A stretch of DNA of 64,000 nucleotides from DATKBT01 sp035546295 (GTDB lineage Bacteria; Acidobacteriota; Thermoanaerobaculia; Multivoradales; Multivoraceae): NCBI GenBank assembly GCA_035546295.1, contig DATKBT010000061.1, forward strand, positions 48,913 through 112,912, read 5' to 3'. Each line of letters starts with the position of its first letter. Positions within the stretch are counted from its first letter, which is position 1. The position numbers were made by a program, and so were the translations under genes. The notes beneath the pieces were generated by a model that was given only the letters and a program-made list of their open reading frames with translations, was not told the origin of the DNA and did no database searches. This document shows positions 8,397-17,993 of this stretch, in pieces.

Positions 8397-11300
8397 TAGA
8401 ACTCAAGACGGACTCCGATCTGACCCTCCCGCCCGGGCAGCACCTGGAGCGGCTCGCCGAAGCCCACGAGCCGCCCCGGGATGTTCTCCACGGCGGCCGG
8501 GTTCTGCTCGTTGGTGACATTGAAGAACTCGATCAGCAGCAGCCCCCGGAAGCGCTCGCCGAGCGGGAAGCGCCAGCCCGCCCGCAGGTCCAGGCTGGTG
8601 TAATCCGGCGACTCGAAGCGGTTGCGCTCGATGCTCTTGTCGTTGCCGTTGAAGTTCAGGTTGCCGTCGACGTCGAGCGGCTCGTCGGTCCCGCGGCTGA
8701 ACGGGAAACCGCTCTGGTAGCGGAGGATCGCCGCCAACTCGAAGTCGAGGGGGAGGTGCAGCATGCCGTAGAGCAGCGCGGTGTGCTCGAGCGCCAGGCC
8801 CGAGGTGCCCCGGTCGAGGTCGGGGCCGTTGTAGAAGGTGCCCGCCTGCGGCACCGGGTTGCCGTTGCCGGCCGTGAACGGACCGTCGGCGTTGGACTGG
8901 CCGGTGGTCGGATCGAAGACCTCGGGGACGATGCCGATGAAGCTGTCGGAGGGATAGCCCGGGCCGGTGCCGTCGACCAGCGAGCCGGAGCCGAGCTGCG
9001 ACACCCGCAGGTTGTCGACCGCGTCGGTGTAGGTGTAGTAGGCGGAGAGAGCCCAGCGATCCGCGAAGCGCTTGTCGAAGGTGAGGGTGACCGCGTCGAG
9101 CTCCCCCTCGAACCAGGGTCCGAAGCCGTTGATCTCGACCGAGCGGCTCGGCTCCTCGAAGGTGCGCTGGTTGCCCGGGATGCGGGAGATGAAGGCCAGG
9201 TTGGTCTGGCGCACTCCGAGGATGTCGTTCATCTCACGGTGGTGGTAGTCGAGGCCGACCACCATGTGGCGGCCGAGCTGGCGCTGCAATCCGAGGTGCC
9301 AGGCGTCGGTGCTCGGCGTCTCGAAGCTGGGGTCGAGGGTGACCGGAGCCTGCCCGGGCGGAACGCCGGTGTGCGACAGCACCCCGAAGGAACCCCAGAA
9401 CCACTCGAACCCCGGCGGCAGGGGGACGGCGGCGGTGACCTGAGCCAGGTACTCGTCGGGAGTGAGGCCGGTGAGCTCCTGGACGTTGTCGACGGTGACC
9501 ACCGTCTCGCCGGGCACCGGTGAGCGGCCGGGCGCGACCAGGTTGTTGAGGCGGTCGTTGCCGATGTGGGGGAAGGGTCCGAGCGGGCAGGGGACGCCGC
9601 CGGCCGAGATCTGGGCGTCGGAGAGCGTCGGGTTGATGCACAGCCCGAACAGGACCGGCGCGATCGTCGTCACGTTGTTGAAGAGCTGCGGGTACGAGAA
9701 CGGCTGGATGACGAACCGGCTCGAGCCGCCGAAAGGCGGGACGTTGCGCACCAGGCCGAGCCGGAAGCGGTCGTAGAAGACGCCGTAGCTGCCGCGCAGC
9801 ACGGTCTTCTCGTCGATCGACCAGGCGAAGCCGAGCCGGGGTCCGAAGTTGTCCGAGTCGTCGAACTCCGCGTCGTAGTCCCAGCGCACGCCCAGGTTCA
9901 GGACGAGGTTTTCGCCGATCTGCCAGTCGTCCTGCACGTAGGCGCCGGTGTAGTCGTTGCGCAGCCGGATCAGGTCGTCCTCCGGGGCCAGCCCGCCGAC
10001 GGTGGTCAGCGTGAAGAACCCGGAATTGACCGGGCCGAAGCGCACGAAGTTCTCCTCGGTCGCGAAGAGCTGGTTCGACAGCAATCTCGCCTCGAGCCCG
10101 TCGACCTGCGTGCGCAGGAAGTCGATCCCTGCCTCGAACAGGTGATCCTCACCCAGCGTCTTCGATCCGCTGACGCCGGCCGCCGTGTACTCCTGGTCGA
10201 TCTCGCCGGCCCCGATCGACGATCCGAACGACACCGTGCCGAGATCGCCGAAGACCTGGAAGGTGTTCGGCGAGCTGAAGATGTTGAAGGCCGTCGACGG
10301 GCCGGCCTCCGGGTGCGCCGGACCGTTGAGGCTCGTCTCGTCCCGATACTGCGCGAAAGCCTCGAGCACCCAGGGGTCGCCCGCTCCGAGCAGCGAGACG
10401 TCGCGCAGCCCGATCATGGTGCGCTCGTCTTCGAAGTTGCGGCGGGTCGACGGCAGGCTCGCCGCCGACGAGAGCGGCAGGAAGTCGCCGAGCTCGCCGT
10501 CGGTGTAGCTGACCTGCTGGGTGAGGCGGTGGGCATCGCCGATCTGCTCGTCGAGCTTGACGAACAGCCGGGTCTGCTCGTCGCGGGTGGGATCGTCGAA
10601 CGACCTCTCGAAGTCGCGGATCAGCGCGGGGGTCGCCGGTGGGAAGCTGAAGTTGAGCTGGCGGTCCTCGTCGATCCGCTCTCCCGAGGCGAAGAAGAAC
10701 ACGTCGTCGGCGAGCGGACCGCCGACGTTGAGCCCGAAGTTCTGGCGCTCGAGCTCGGGGGCGTCCTGGTCCTCGTCGAGGCTGTTCGAGGAGTCGAGGC
10801 TGTCGTCGCGAGCGTAGACGAAGCCGAGGCCGCGCCACTCGTTGGTGCCGCTCTTGGTCACCACGTTGATGACGCCGCCGCTGCCGTGGCCGAACTCGGC
10901 CTTGTAGCCGTCTGTGATGACCTCGAACTCGAAGATGGTGTCCTGGTTGAACTGGACCGCGGCGCCGCCGCCGAACTCGTCGCGGTTGGGCATGCCGTCG
11001 ACCAGGTAGATGCTGTTGCCGGCGCGCTCGCCCAGGATCGGCGTCGCCGAATCGGAGCCCTCGTCGGCGGCGCGGTTGACGGTGACGCCGGGCACGAGCT
11101 GCAGCAGGTCGAGGTAGTTGCGCCCGTTGACCGGCAGGTTCTCGATCTCGGCCGGCGTCACCACCGTGCCGGTGCTCGAGCTCCTGGTCTCGATCAGCGC
11201 CGGCTCGGCGGTGACCGTCACCGTCTCCTCGATCGAGCCGATCGCGAGCTCGGCGTCGAGCGTCACCGTGCGGTTGAGAGCGATCTCGAGGTCGGTTCTC

Positions 11301-11623
11301 GACATCGTCGAGAATCCCTCGGCCGAGATCGTCACGGTGTAGGTGCCGGGAGGAAGCGCCGGGATCCGGTAGTCCCCGCTGGCGTCGCTGGTGGTGGTGC
11401 GCCGAACCGCGGCGCCCTCGGCGACGACCGAGGCGCCCGGGAGGGCATCGCCCTCGGGATCGGTGATCCTGCCTTCGAGCGTAGAGGTCGTCTGGGCGCT
11501 GGCGGAGCCGGCGACGAGCGCCAGCACGAAGAGCTGGAGCACCAGCCGCGCTGCCGCGGAAGCTCCGGTTCGAGAACGATCCGTCGGATGAACTCTGGTG
11601 GTCACGGTTCCAAGGACCTCCAC
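8396..11623 (-). CDS. TonB-dependent receptor with carboxypeptidase regulatory-like domain
   Basis: The 1,075-residue outer-membrane protein has a signal peptide (about residues 1-44, LFVLALVAGSASAQ) and a carboxypeptidase-regulatory-like beta domain (about 48-125, STLEGRITDPEGDALPGASV). A TonB plug follows (about 130-260, VNGRNYLDLLQLVPGV and YLVDGMPNRDEFGGG), and then a beta-barrel ending in the aromatic C-terminal strand QIGVRLEF. This architecture is typical of large Acidobacteriota receptors for oligosaccharides, peptides or metal chelates; the ligand cannot be read. Its TAG stop is part of the CTAG at the border of a repeat module. A LacI-like operator lies about 100 nt upstream. No SusD partner is adjacent. 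Confidence 0.9.
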   Translation of the reverse strand: MEVLGTVTTRVHPTDRSRTGASAAARLVLQLFVLALVAGSASAQTTSTLEGRITDPEGDALPGASVVAEGAAVRRTTTSDASGDYRIPALPPGTYTVTISAEGFSTMSRTDLEIALNRTVTLDAELAIGSIEETVTVTAEPALIETRSSSTGTVVTPAEIENLPVNGRNYLDLLQLVPGVTVNRAADEGSDSATPILGERAGNSIYLVDGMPNRDEFGGGAAVQFNQDTIFEFEVITDGYKAEFGHGSGGVINVVTKSGTNEWRGLGFVYARDDSLDSSNSLDEDQDAPELERQNFGLNVGGPLADDVFFFASGERIDEDRQLNFSFPPATPALIRDFERSFDDPTRDEQTRLFVKLDEQIGDAHRLTQQVSYTDGELGDFLPLSSAASLPSTRRNFEDERTMIGLRDVSLLGAGDPWVLEAFAQYRDETSLNGPAHPEAGPSTAFNIFSSPNTFQVFGDLGTVSFGSSIGAGEIDQEYTAAGVSGSKTLGEDHLFEAGIDFLRTQVDGLEARLLSNQLFATEENFVRFGPVNSGFFTLTTVGGLAPEDDLIRLRNDYTGAYVQDDWQIGENLVLNLGVRWDYDAEFDDSDNFGPRLGFAWSIDEKTVLRGSYGVFYDRFRLGLVRNVPPFGGSSRFVIQPFSYPQLFNNVTTIAPVLFGLCINPTLSDAQISAGGVPCPLGPFPHIGNDRLNNLVAPGRSPVPGETVVTVDNVQELTGLTPDEYLAQVTAAVPLPPGFEWFWGSFGVLSHTGVPPGQAPVTLDPSFETPSTDAWHLGLQRQLGRHMVVGLDYHHREMNDILGVRQTNLAFISRIPGNQRTFEEPSRSVEINGFGPWFEGELDAVTLTFDKRFADRWALSAYYTYTDAVDNLRVSQLGSGSLVDGTGPGYPSDSFIGIVPEVFDPTTGQSNADGPFTAGNGNPVPQAGTFYNGPDLDRGTSGLALEHTALLYGMLHLPLDFELAAILRYQSGFPFSRGTDEPLDVDGNLNFNGNDKSIERNRFESPDYTSLDLRAGWRFPLGERFRGLLLIEFFNVTNEQNPAAVENIPGRLVGFGEPLQVLPGREGQIGVRLEF

Positions 11624-11707
11624 GGTGGGCGGCGGTCGGGAGAGCTCAGGCGTGAACCCCGAGACCTTCGGGGGGCCAACCTGAGACCTCAGTCTTCAAC
11701 CGCTGTG

Positions 11708-11751
11708 TCAAACGTTCCCCGATTCGCTTGGCGTGAAACAAACGTTTCAAT
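11708..11751. promoter_or_regulatory. Candidate LacI-type operator pair upstream of the TonB receptor gene
   Basis: Two related sites share the AAACGTT core: TCAAACGTTCC at 11708-11718, and at 11732-11751 a stretch with TGAAAC-N4-GTTTCA symmetry overlapping AAACGTTT. CG-centred palindromes of this form are typical of LacI/GalR-family operators. They lie 85-130 nt before the receptor start at 11623, a position suited to promoter control. No LacI-family gene is in the window. Confidence 0.4.
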
Positions 11752-12056
11752 GGCGGACAGGTTACGCCGGTGGCGAGTCGGCGTCAAGAATGGCGATCGG
11801 GGCGCAGAACAGCTCCCGATCTTCCGGCAGAGAAGCCGGGCGCGCGACGACGGCTTCGGGATCCTCCTGTCGCCGATCGCGCCCGCAGGGCGCACCGCGG
11901 ACCCGAAGACGACACGCTCGACCGGACGCCTGGCGAGACGCCCGCGTACCCCGGCGACGGCGGGCGGGGGCTCCAGACTCCCCGGCCTCGCCGGACGACC
12001 GGAAGGTCGGCCACGACGAGAGCCGGAGACCGGGAACCCGGCCGGGGAGGTGGGCT
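11752..12056. other. Intergenic region between a serine hydrolase and the TonB receptor
   Basis: About 305 bases between the end of the upstream hydrolase gene and the operator region. Reading frames crossing it are arginine/proline-rich and unlike known proteins. No terminator hairpin with a U-run and no repeat was recognised. Confidence 0.4.
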
Positions 12057-14204
12057 CTACGGCTCTTCGACCCGCTTCGCCTCGAAGATGCCGTTGGGCT
12101 GGACGAAGCGAATGGCGGTGACGGCGCCATCGTCGTCGCGGACGAACTCGACGCTGAACCCCGGCATCCCTTGGAGCTCGAACTCGTTCTCGCGAATCGG
12201 CTCGAGCCGGTAGATCGGCTGTCCGGGCAGTGACAGCGTGAGCTGGTCGCCGCTGCGCGCCACCGTCGACCTCTGGGTGCTCGACTCGTAGACGCCCACG
12301 AACTGGTCGAGGTACTCCCCCTCGAACAACCGCGGGTCGGGCTGGCGCTCGAAGACGATGGCGTCGACCGCCGCCTCGAGCTGCGCCTCGAGCTCGCTGA
12401 TCTCGCCGTTCACGTCGAGGCGGAAGATGATCTTGGTGTCGTCGAGCGCCGGATCGCCCCCCTCGAGCTTTTGCGCGTTGAAGGTGTCGTAGTGCCAATG
12501 CTCGAGCTCGGCCGGGATGCCGTTGTAGACCACGCTCAGGCCGTCGCCGCCCTGCGAGACCTCGACCTCCCCGTAGCCTGGGTGCGCGTAGGTCCCCGCG
12601 TACTCGGCGAGGTCGTGGCTCGGCGAGGTCCCCTCCTGGCGCTTCGCCTCGCTGCTCTTCTCCGCCTCGGCCTGGGCAGCGAGCGCCTCGGCAATCGCGT
12701 CGCGACCCTTCTGCAGGTAGTCGATCTCCTCCAGCCCGAGGACGCGGTCGATCACGGTTCGCGCGACGGCGGTCGGCAGCGGGTTCATGCCGGTGGCGTT
12801 GGTGTACGCGACGACGCCCAGCCCGTCGTGGGGCAGGAGCGCCACCCAGGAGATGAAGCCGTCGATGCCGCCGCCGTGCTGGACCACGAAATGGCCGCGG
12901 TGGGCCTCGGTCATCCAGCCGTAGCCATAGCCCATCGGCAGCGTCGTGCCGTCGGTGGGATAGGAGCCGGCGGCGATCTGGGGCGTGTGCATCGACTGTA
13001 GCGTCGCGGTCTCGATCAGCCGCTCGCCGCCGATCTCGCCGCCTCCGAGCTGGAGCCGGATCCACTGCGTCATCTCGCTCACCGAAGAGTTGATCGAGCC
13101 GGCGGGGCCGATGGTGTCGATGTTGCGGAAGGGGATCACGCGCGCCTCCTGGTCCTCGATGGCGTGCGGCGCGGCGTGGTTCGGGTCCTGCTTCGAGGTC
13201 TCGACCGAGAAGTTCGTCCGCTCCATGTCGAGCGGATCGAGGATGCGCTCGCGCACCAGCTCCTCCCAGCTCTTCCCGGTCACCCGCTCGGCGAGCAGGC
13301 CGGCGGTCATGAACATCAGGTTCTGGTACTGGAAGGTCTCGCCCAGGTCACGGCTCGGCTCGAGGTGCCGCAGCCGCGCGAACAGCTCCTCGCGCGAGTC
13401 CGGCGAGTTGTACCAGACCGCGTCGTGGCGCGGCAGGCCCGAGCTGTGACGCACCAGGTCCTTGACCTTGAGCCGCCGCGTCGCGTGGTCGTCGTGGAGC
13501 CGGAAGTCGGGGAGCAGCTCGATCACGGGCTGGTCCCACGAGATCTTCCCCTCGTCGACCAGGAGACCGAGGACGAAGGCCGCGAACGCCTTGGTGGTCG
13601 AGCCGATCGCGAACAGCGTGTCCTCGGTGACCGGCTCGCCGGTGCCGAGATCCCGCACGCCGTAGCCTTTCGCGAGGACGACCTCGTCGTCGGCCACCAC
13701 GGCGAGCGCGAGGCCCGGCACCGAGAAGTCCTCGAGCGCTTGCTCGATGATCGGGTCGATCCCCTCGAGCGCCTCGCGCGCGCGGGTGGCGAGGTCGACG
13801 CCGCTGGTCATCGAGAACGGGAAGGTGGCGCCTCCCTGCGACAGGTCCCCCTCGACGACGTCGCCCGCCAGCGTCCCCTCGAAGGTCGGCTCGCCCGGGA
13901 TGCCCGGGATGGCGAAGCGCACCGAATCGCCCTCGACCTCGATCCCCGCGAGCGGCACGTCGCGCAGGCCCTGCGCCGGGATCGAGATGTCGCCGCTCCA
14001 GCCGTCGGAGCCCGAGCGCAGGTCGACGTCGAACTCGAGCTCCTGGCCGGGGAGCTCGACGGTGCCGTTCCAGTGACCGGCGAGATCCTGGTCGGCGGCG
14101 AACGCCGCGGGGACGAGGAGCAGGGCGAGCATCACGCCTGCCGCACCGGTGGCGGGGCGATGGATGGGACCGTCGAGCCGGCGTGGGGAGCTTGTGCGAA
14201 TCAT
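12057..14204 (-). CDS. Secreted serine hydrolase (beta-lactamase fold) with DUF3471 tail
   Basis: With ATG 14204, preceded by GGAGGT at 4 nt spacing, the product is about 715 residues. It has a signal peptide (MLALLLVPAAFA) and an N-terminal beta domain (about 35-140). A class-C beta-lactamase/D-aminopeptidase domain follows with SxxK in GSTTKAFAAF, YxN in FQYQNLMF and HGGG in QHGGGIDGF. The C-terminal DUF3471 region (EYAGTYAHPGYGEVEV) repeats near the end (VGVYESSTQRST). The family hydrolyses peptides or esters in the periplasm or outside. It is a second member of the type present at 6184-8184 but is not a recent duplicate: the accessory domains differ. It lies on the same strand upstream of the TonB receptor. 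Confidence 0.85.
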   Translation of the reverse strand: MIRTSSPRRLDGPIHRPATGAAGVMLALLLVPAAFAADQDLAGHWNGTVELPGQELEFDVDLRSGSDGWSGDISIPAQGLRDVPLAGIEVEGDSVRFAIPGIPGEPTFEGTLAGDVVEGDLSQGGATFPFSMTSGVDLATRAREALEGIDPIIEQALEDFSVPGLALAVVADDEVVLAKGYGVRDLGTGEPVTEDTLFAIGSTTKAFAAFVLGLLVDEGKISWDQPVIELLPDFRLHDDHATRRLKVKDLVRHSSGLPRHDAVWYNSPDSREELFARLRHLEPSRDLGETFQYQNLMFMTAGLLAERVTGKSWEELVRERILDPLDMERTNFSVETSKQDPNHAAPHAIEDQEARVIPFRNIDTIGPAGSINSSVSEMTQWIRLQLGGGEIGGERLIETATLQSMHTPQIAAGSYPTDGTTLPMGYGYGWMTEAHRGHFVVQHGGGIDGFISWVALLPHDGLGVVAYTNATGMNPLPTAVARTVIDRVLGLEEIDYLQKGRDAIAEALAAQAEAEKSSEAKRQEGTSPSHDLAEYAGTYAHPGYGEVEVSQGGDGLSVVYNGIPAELEHWHYDTFNAQKLEGGDPALDDTKIIFRLDVNGEISELEAQLEAAVDAIVFERQPDPRLFEGEYLDQFVGVYESSTQRSTVARSGDQLTLSLPGQPIYRLEPIRENEFELQGMPGFSVEFVRDDDGAVTAIRFVQPNGIFEAKRVEEP

Positions 14205-14331
14205 GGGGACCTCCACGTGGAGTGACACACGGAACTTCTGCAGCAGCACCGTTGATCATACGAGCCGCTCGCCGGGGGATCTCGGAGCAGCCGACGGCTG
14301 ATTCGCGAGACCGTTCACCGTCGTCTCGCTC

Positions 14332-14571
14332 TCAGGAGAGAGGATTCAACGACGCCAGAGCCCGGCTGCTGGCCTGCGAGTCCGGGTGCTGCTCGCCGCG
14401 GCTGGCGCGCCGACGAGCGAGCGCGTCCTCTGCCAGCCTTCGCGTCCGCCCGGGCTCTCTCTGCTCGAGCGCGATCGCAGCGAGCTGCGAGATGGCGGCC
14501 GCGGCGTGCGGGTGGTCATGCCCGAACTGTCGTTTGAAGCCGTCCCGGGCCTGCGCGTAAAGCCCGGCCAC
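14332..14571 (-). pseudogene. Remnant of a tetratricopeptide-repeat protein
   Basis: A 79-residue stretch reads as one or two TPR units of the NB-ARC/kinesin-light-chain type, with phrases FGHDHPHAAAAISQLAAIAL and RRRASRGEQHPDSQASSRAL. In Acidobacteriota such repeats usually form the C-terminal part of long TPR or Ser/Thr-kinase proteins. Nothing upstream on this strand continues the protein, so it is a decayed fragment. The rest of 14205-14865 shows no gene. Confidence 0.5.
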
Positions 14572-14865
14572 CTCCTCCGGCCTGCCGTCGGCGGGGAAGA
14601 GCCGATCGACGCTTCCGGATCCCCGTCGCCCAGGCCTGCAGGTACCGGGTGATCTCGCCAGTGGACACCCGCCTCGCAGTCTAGCGGTGTGCCCTGCTGA
14701 GCCCCTTTCTCTGCGGATTGCGTGAATTCAGTTTGAAAGACAGGGGCGTCGCCCGAGCCACCTTCTCCTGGTTACAACCGCAGCGAGGCTCGAGTCCGCG
14801 CGCCCCACCGCCGCGACCTTTCGCCTCTACACCCACGTCCTCTTCGCGGCGAAAAGGAGGTACCG

Positions 14866-15766
14866 ATGCGGGAAACAGCGTGCACAGTGGGAGCCTCGGT
14901 CGCTTTGATCCTCGTGAGCGCCTCGGCGTTCGCACAGGTGGCTGATCGATCCGAGACCCCGACGTACACCGGCTGTCTGAGCGCCGAGGACGGGACGGTC
15001 TACGGCTTCGCGGAGGGCGCAGTGCCAGCCGTTGGCTGTGCTCAAGGGGATGGCCAGATCTCCCTGAGCGCAGGCGACGTGACCGAGGTCCTGGCGGGTG
15101 ACGGCCTGTTGGGCGGAGCGTCGAGCGGGGTCGCGAAGTCCGACATCGCGCCTTCGTTCCAACTGCCCCAGGAATGCGACGAGGGCCAAGTCACCAAGTG
15201 GAATCCGGACACGGACAGCTGGACCTGCGGCGTCGATCTCGATACGACCTACGGCGCCGGTGCCGGGCTGCGCCTCGACGAAGCCAACAACTTCCACCTC
15301 GACCAGGGGGCGATCGCAGGGCCGGCCCAGGCGCACCAGGTGTGGGTGTCTCCGCAATGGCTGAGCCACGAGCGAACGCCCAAGGGAGGGCCGTTTCAAT
15401 GCTCCCGACGTGCTGCCGGTCGTCTCGATCCTGAACCTCAACTTCGACGAGACGACGGGGGGAGAGGTCGAGGCGACCGTGTGGTGGCTCCGGAGCGACG
15501 GTCGGGTGACCAGCCGGTTCGCCCTGACCATACCGGGGGGGACGAGCGAGTTCGTTCCCCGGGTAGTGGTACCCGACGGGGTTTTCAGAGGTGGCTGGGT
15601 CCTGGTGACCGCCGACAAGCCGGTGCTCGTCGGCGGCCGACAGGAGATCCGCGACCACCTCTACCAGATGCCCTTCTTCCCTCTCGACTGCAGCAGGCCA
15701 GAGAACCTGGAGTGGATCTGCGTCCTCCACGCCGGTGCGCTGGAGGCCGGTGCGCTGGAGAATTGA
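14866..15766 (+). pseudogene. Secreted protein of unknown function, split by a frameshift
   Basis: The gene starts at ATG 14866, which has a strong AAGGAGG 8 nt upstream, and encodes a signal peptide (GASVALILVSASAFAQ). It reads in one frame to about 15390 (ending ...SHERTPKGGPFQ). The protein clearly continues in another frame from within 15365-15410 (...VLPVVSILNLNFDE) to TGA at 15766. The second part has ordered beta-sheet phrases such as VEATVWWLRSDGRV and GGWVLVTADKPVLVGG and ends in a Cys-containing segment (FFPLDCSRPENLEWIC). The two halves join into one secreted protein of about 300 residues. Either the gene is frameshifted or there is a single-base sequence error. The family is not recognised. 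Confidence 0.6.
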
Positions 15767-15893
15767 CGAGACGGAAACGGACCGAAGAGCCGGATCGCTC
15801 CGAAGGCGCAACTGCGCATCCAGGGGACGAGCATGCCCCGTAGGAGAAAACACCAATGCTCGAACGAATACTGATTCTCTCGAAGCCGGGCGT

Positions 15894-16295
15894 TCAGTCG
15901 CTCCACTGGAACTCCTCGAGCCGGCGAGCCACCACCCGCGAGTGCCACCGCGGATTCATCCGTTCGAGCAGCGGCAGGTCGCGACTCCGCAGCTCCCTCA
16001 CTTCGACCCCCGGGAGCGCCAGCGCGGGGGGCTCGCGACCGCCTGGCTCCCAGCTATAGGCGACGTAGCGCGAGTGGACGAGGCCGAGGGGCGCGATCCA
16101 GGCGAGCCTCGCCCATCCGACGTTGGCGAGGCCGTCGCTCAGCCGACGACGGATCAGCCGACCGAGCCGCGGCCGCGGTCGGCGCGCGCCCCGAGAGAGC
16201 GCGTCGCTCTGTGCCGCCAGCGGGCTCCGGTAGGGCCGGGTCGGCGCCGCCGCGACTCCCGCGGGATCGGCACGCTTGGGATCGCGAGGTGACAT
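15894..16295 (-). CDS. Hypothetical protein, possibly a truncated acetyltransferase
   Basis: The open frame gives about 133 residues from ATG 16295. The first half is basic (RRPRPRLGRLIRRRLSDGLA). It is followed by WIAPLGLVHSRYVAYSWEPG and then VEVRELRSRDLPLLERMNPR, which resembles the first strand and helix of a GNAT domain. It ends soon after, well short of a complete fold. No good ribosome-binding site is seen. It may be a truncated gene or a chance frame. Confidence 0.3.
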   Translation of the reverse strand: MSPRDPKRADPAGVAAAPTRPYRSPLAAQSDALSRGARRPRPRLGRLIRRRLSDGLANVGWARLAWIAPLGLVHSRYVAYSWEPGGREPPALALPGVEVRELRSRDLPLLERMNPRWHSRVVARRLEEFQWSD

Positions 16296-16433
16296 GGGCG
16301 GAGCGCGATCGATTCTACGGGACCGCGTCTCGGCCCCGCGAGCTCTTTTCGGGCCTGCTCGGGTCACTTCGAGGGACGACCAAGAGCGAGAAAGGTGGGG
16401 CGGCGATGGTGTCGTGCGGACGAGACGGGTGGG

Positions 16434-17543
16434 TCAGTCGGCGCCCTCGAGCAGCTCGTACATGCGCGCCACCTCGAGGCGCAACACTGCGGGGAAGGTG
16501 AGCTGGAATCCGGCCCAGTCCTCCCAGCCGTCGAAGTCGACTTCGGCGATCGCCTCGTCCACCGTGAGCCCCCGCGCGTGGAAGCCGGCGACCTGGTCCC
16601 AGTACTGGCGCAGGTACTGCTTGGAGCGCTCGAGCACCGCGCGATCGCGCACCGGCGGCCCGTGTCCTCCGACGAGCACGTCGGCGTCGAGCGTGGCGAT
16701 CGCCTCGAGAGTGGCGATCAGCTCACGAGGGTAGCCGTCGCCCAGGTACTGCGCTCCGGGGTAGAACAGGTCGCCAGTGAAGGCGATCCGCTCTGCCGGT
16801 AGGAACACGACCAGATCTCCGCCGGTGTGCCCGCGACCGAGGTGGAGGATCTGGATCTCGCGATCTCCTCGATGGAGCGTCATCTTCTCGGTCAGCGTGA
16901 CGTTCGGCGGTGTGGGATCGATCTCGTCCAGCGCGGCCAGGTGGCGACGCTGCATCGCGAGCTGAGCCTCGAGCCGGGGACGCTCCTCTTCGCCGGCCGT
17001 AGGCAGCCGCTCCTCGAGCGCCGCGATCTGGGGAGCGACGACGTCGGGGCTGCCCAGCCTGCGGTAGGTCGGCTCGGAAAGGACGTCCCCCAGCAGACGT
17101 TCGCGCGTGTACTCGTGGCCGATGATCTCGATTCCCTCGGGGAAGGCCTGGTTGCCGTGCGCGTGGTCGAAGTGGAAGTGGCTGTTGACCAGATAGCGCA
17201 GGGGCTTGCCGGTGAGTGCGCGGACGGTGTCGATCAGGGTACGCGCGGCGTCGGGCGTGATGTGCGAGTCCACCACCAGCACGTCCTCTTCGTTGACCAC
17301 CACCAGGGCGTTGCTCGCCACGTTCACGGCGCCCGTGCCGGTCGCGAAGTACACCCCGGGGGCGAGCTCTTCGAGAACGTGGGTCTCGGAGCGCAGTGTT
17401 CCGTCGACCTCCTCCAGCGTGGCGCTCGAGGCCGGCGGGGCGGCCGCTGTCGCAGCAGCGATGTCGGGGACCCGCTCGGCACAGCCGAGCGCGGCGGCAA
17501 GGGTCGGAAGGAGCAACGCGAGCTCGAAGAGTGACGGGCGCAT
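16434..17543 (-). CDS. Metallo-beta-lactamase-fold lipoprotein hydrolase
   Basis: The 369-residue product has a lipobox-like signal (LLPTLAAALGC, Cys 21) followed by an MBL domain. The zinc motif HxHxDH is in NSHFHFDHAHG, with further ligands in GRGHTGGD, FTGDLFYPG and GGHGPP. It is related to the subclass B3/quinol-lactonase-like secreted MBL hydrolases common in Acidobacteriota and Proteobacteria. Lactam, lactone or ester hydrolysis is possible and the substrate is unknown. An insert between HxHxDH and the third ligand (LSEPTYRRLGSPDVV to PPNVTLTEKM) is longer than in classical beta-lactamases. ATG 17543 fits the signal sequence; the frame upstream is shadow-like. Confidence 0.85.
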   Translation of the reverse strand: MRPSLFELALLLPTLAAALGCAERVPDIAAATAAAPPASSATLEEVDGTLRSETHVLEELAPGVYFATGTGAVNVASNALVVVNEEDVLVVDSHITPDAARTLIDTVRALTGKPLRYLVNSHFHFDHAHGNQAFPEGIEIIGHEYTRERLLGDVLSEPTYRRLGSPDVVAPQIAALEERLPTAGEEERPRLEAQLAMQRRHLAALDEIDPTPPNVTLTEKMTLHRGDREIQILHLGRGHTGGDLVVFLPAERIAFTGDLFYPGAQYLGDGYPRELIATLEAIATLDADVLVGGHGPPVRDRAVLERSKQYLRQYWDQVAGFHARGLTVDEAIAEVDFDGWEDWAGFQLTFPAVLRLEVARMYELLEGAD

Positions 17544-17993
17544 GATCGAGGGTCTCCCTGTCGTAGCTGCCTCCACTGTGCCACAGCACCTGCGCCACCG
17601 ACCTCCGATGGTCGGCCGAACAGACTCTGGCGGCCCGTTGCAGAGCTCCCGGGGAGTGCTGAGATCCTCCGGATGGCGCCTCAGGATGGCGAGCTCCTCG
17701 CCGGTGTCGCCCGCGCATCCGGTCGAGGAGGAGAAGCCGTCCCACGAGCAGGACCGCTTCCTCCACCCCCGAGGTCTACGGCGAGACCGCCGAGCGGAGA
17801 GTCGCGGCGGCCACCGTGAGGTTGCGCCGGCAACCGGCCGGCTCGCAGCGCTGAGCGGGCGGCAGCCGAGAAGGGGCGACAGCCTCCTCGTGGGACATCG
17901 GCCGCGAGTCGAGCGAGCGGCGCCGTGCCGTGAGCCCGTTCGGCTCCCATTTGCGTGAGGAACTGTGGAGACAGATCGAGAGAGGAGGGCGCT
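17544..17993. other. 450-base divergent intergenic region
   Basis: This lies between the MBL lipoprotein gene (leftward) and the VWA gene (rightward) and must hold both promoters. No protein-like frame, palindrome or repeat was recognised apart from the AGGAGG ribosome-binding site 7 nt before ATG 17994. Confidence 0.4.
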
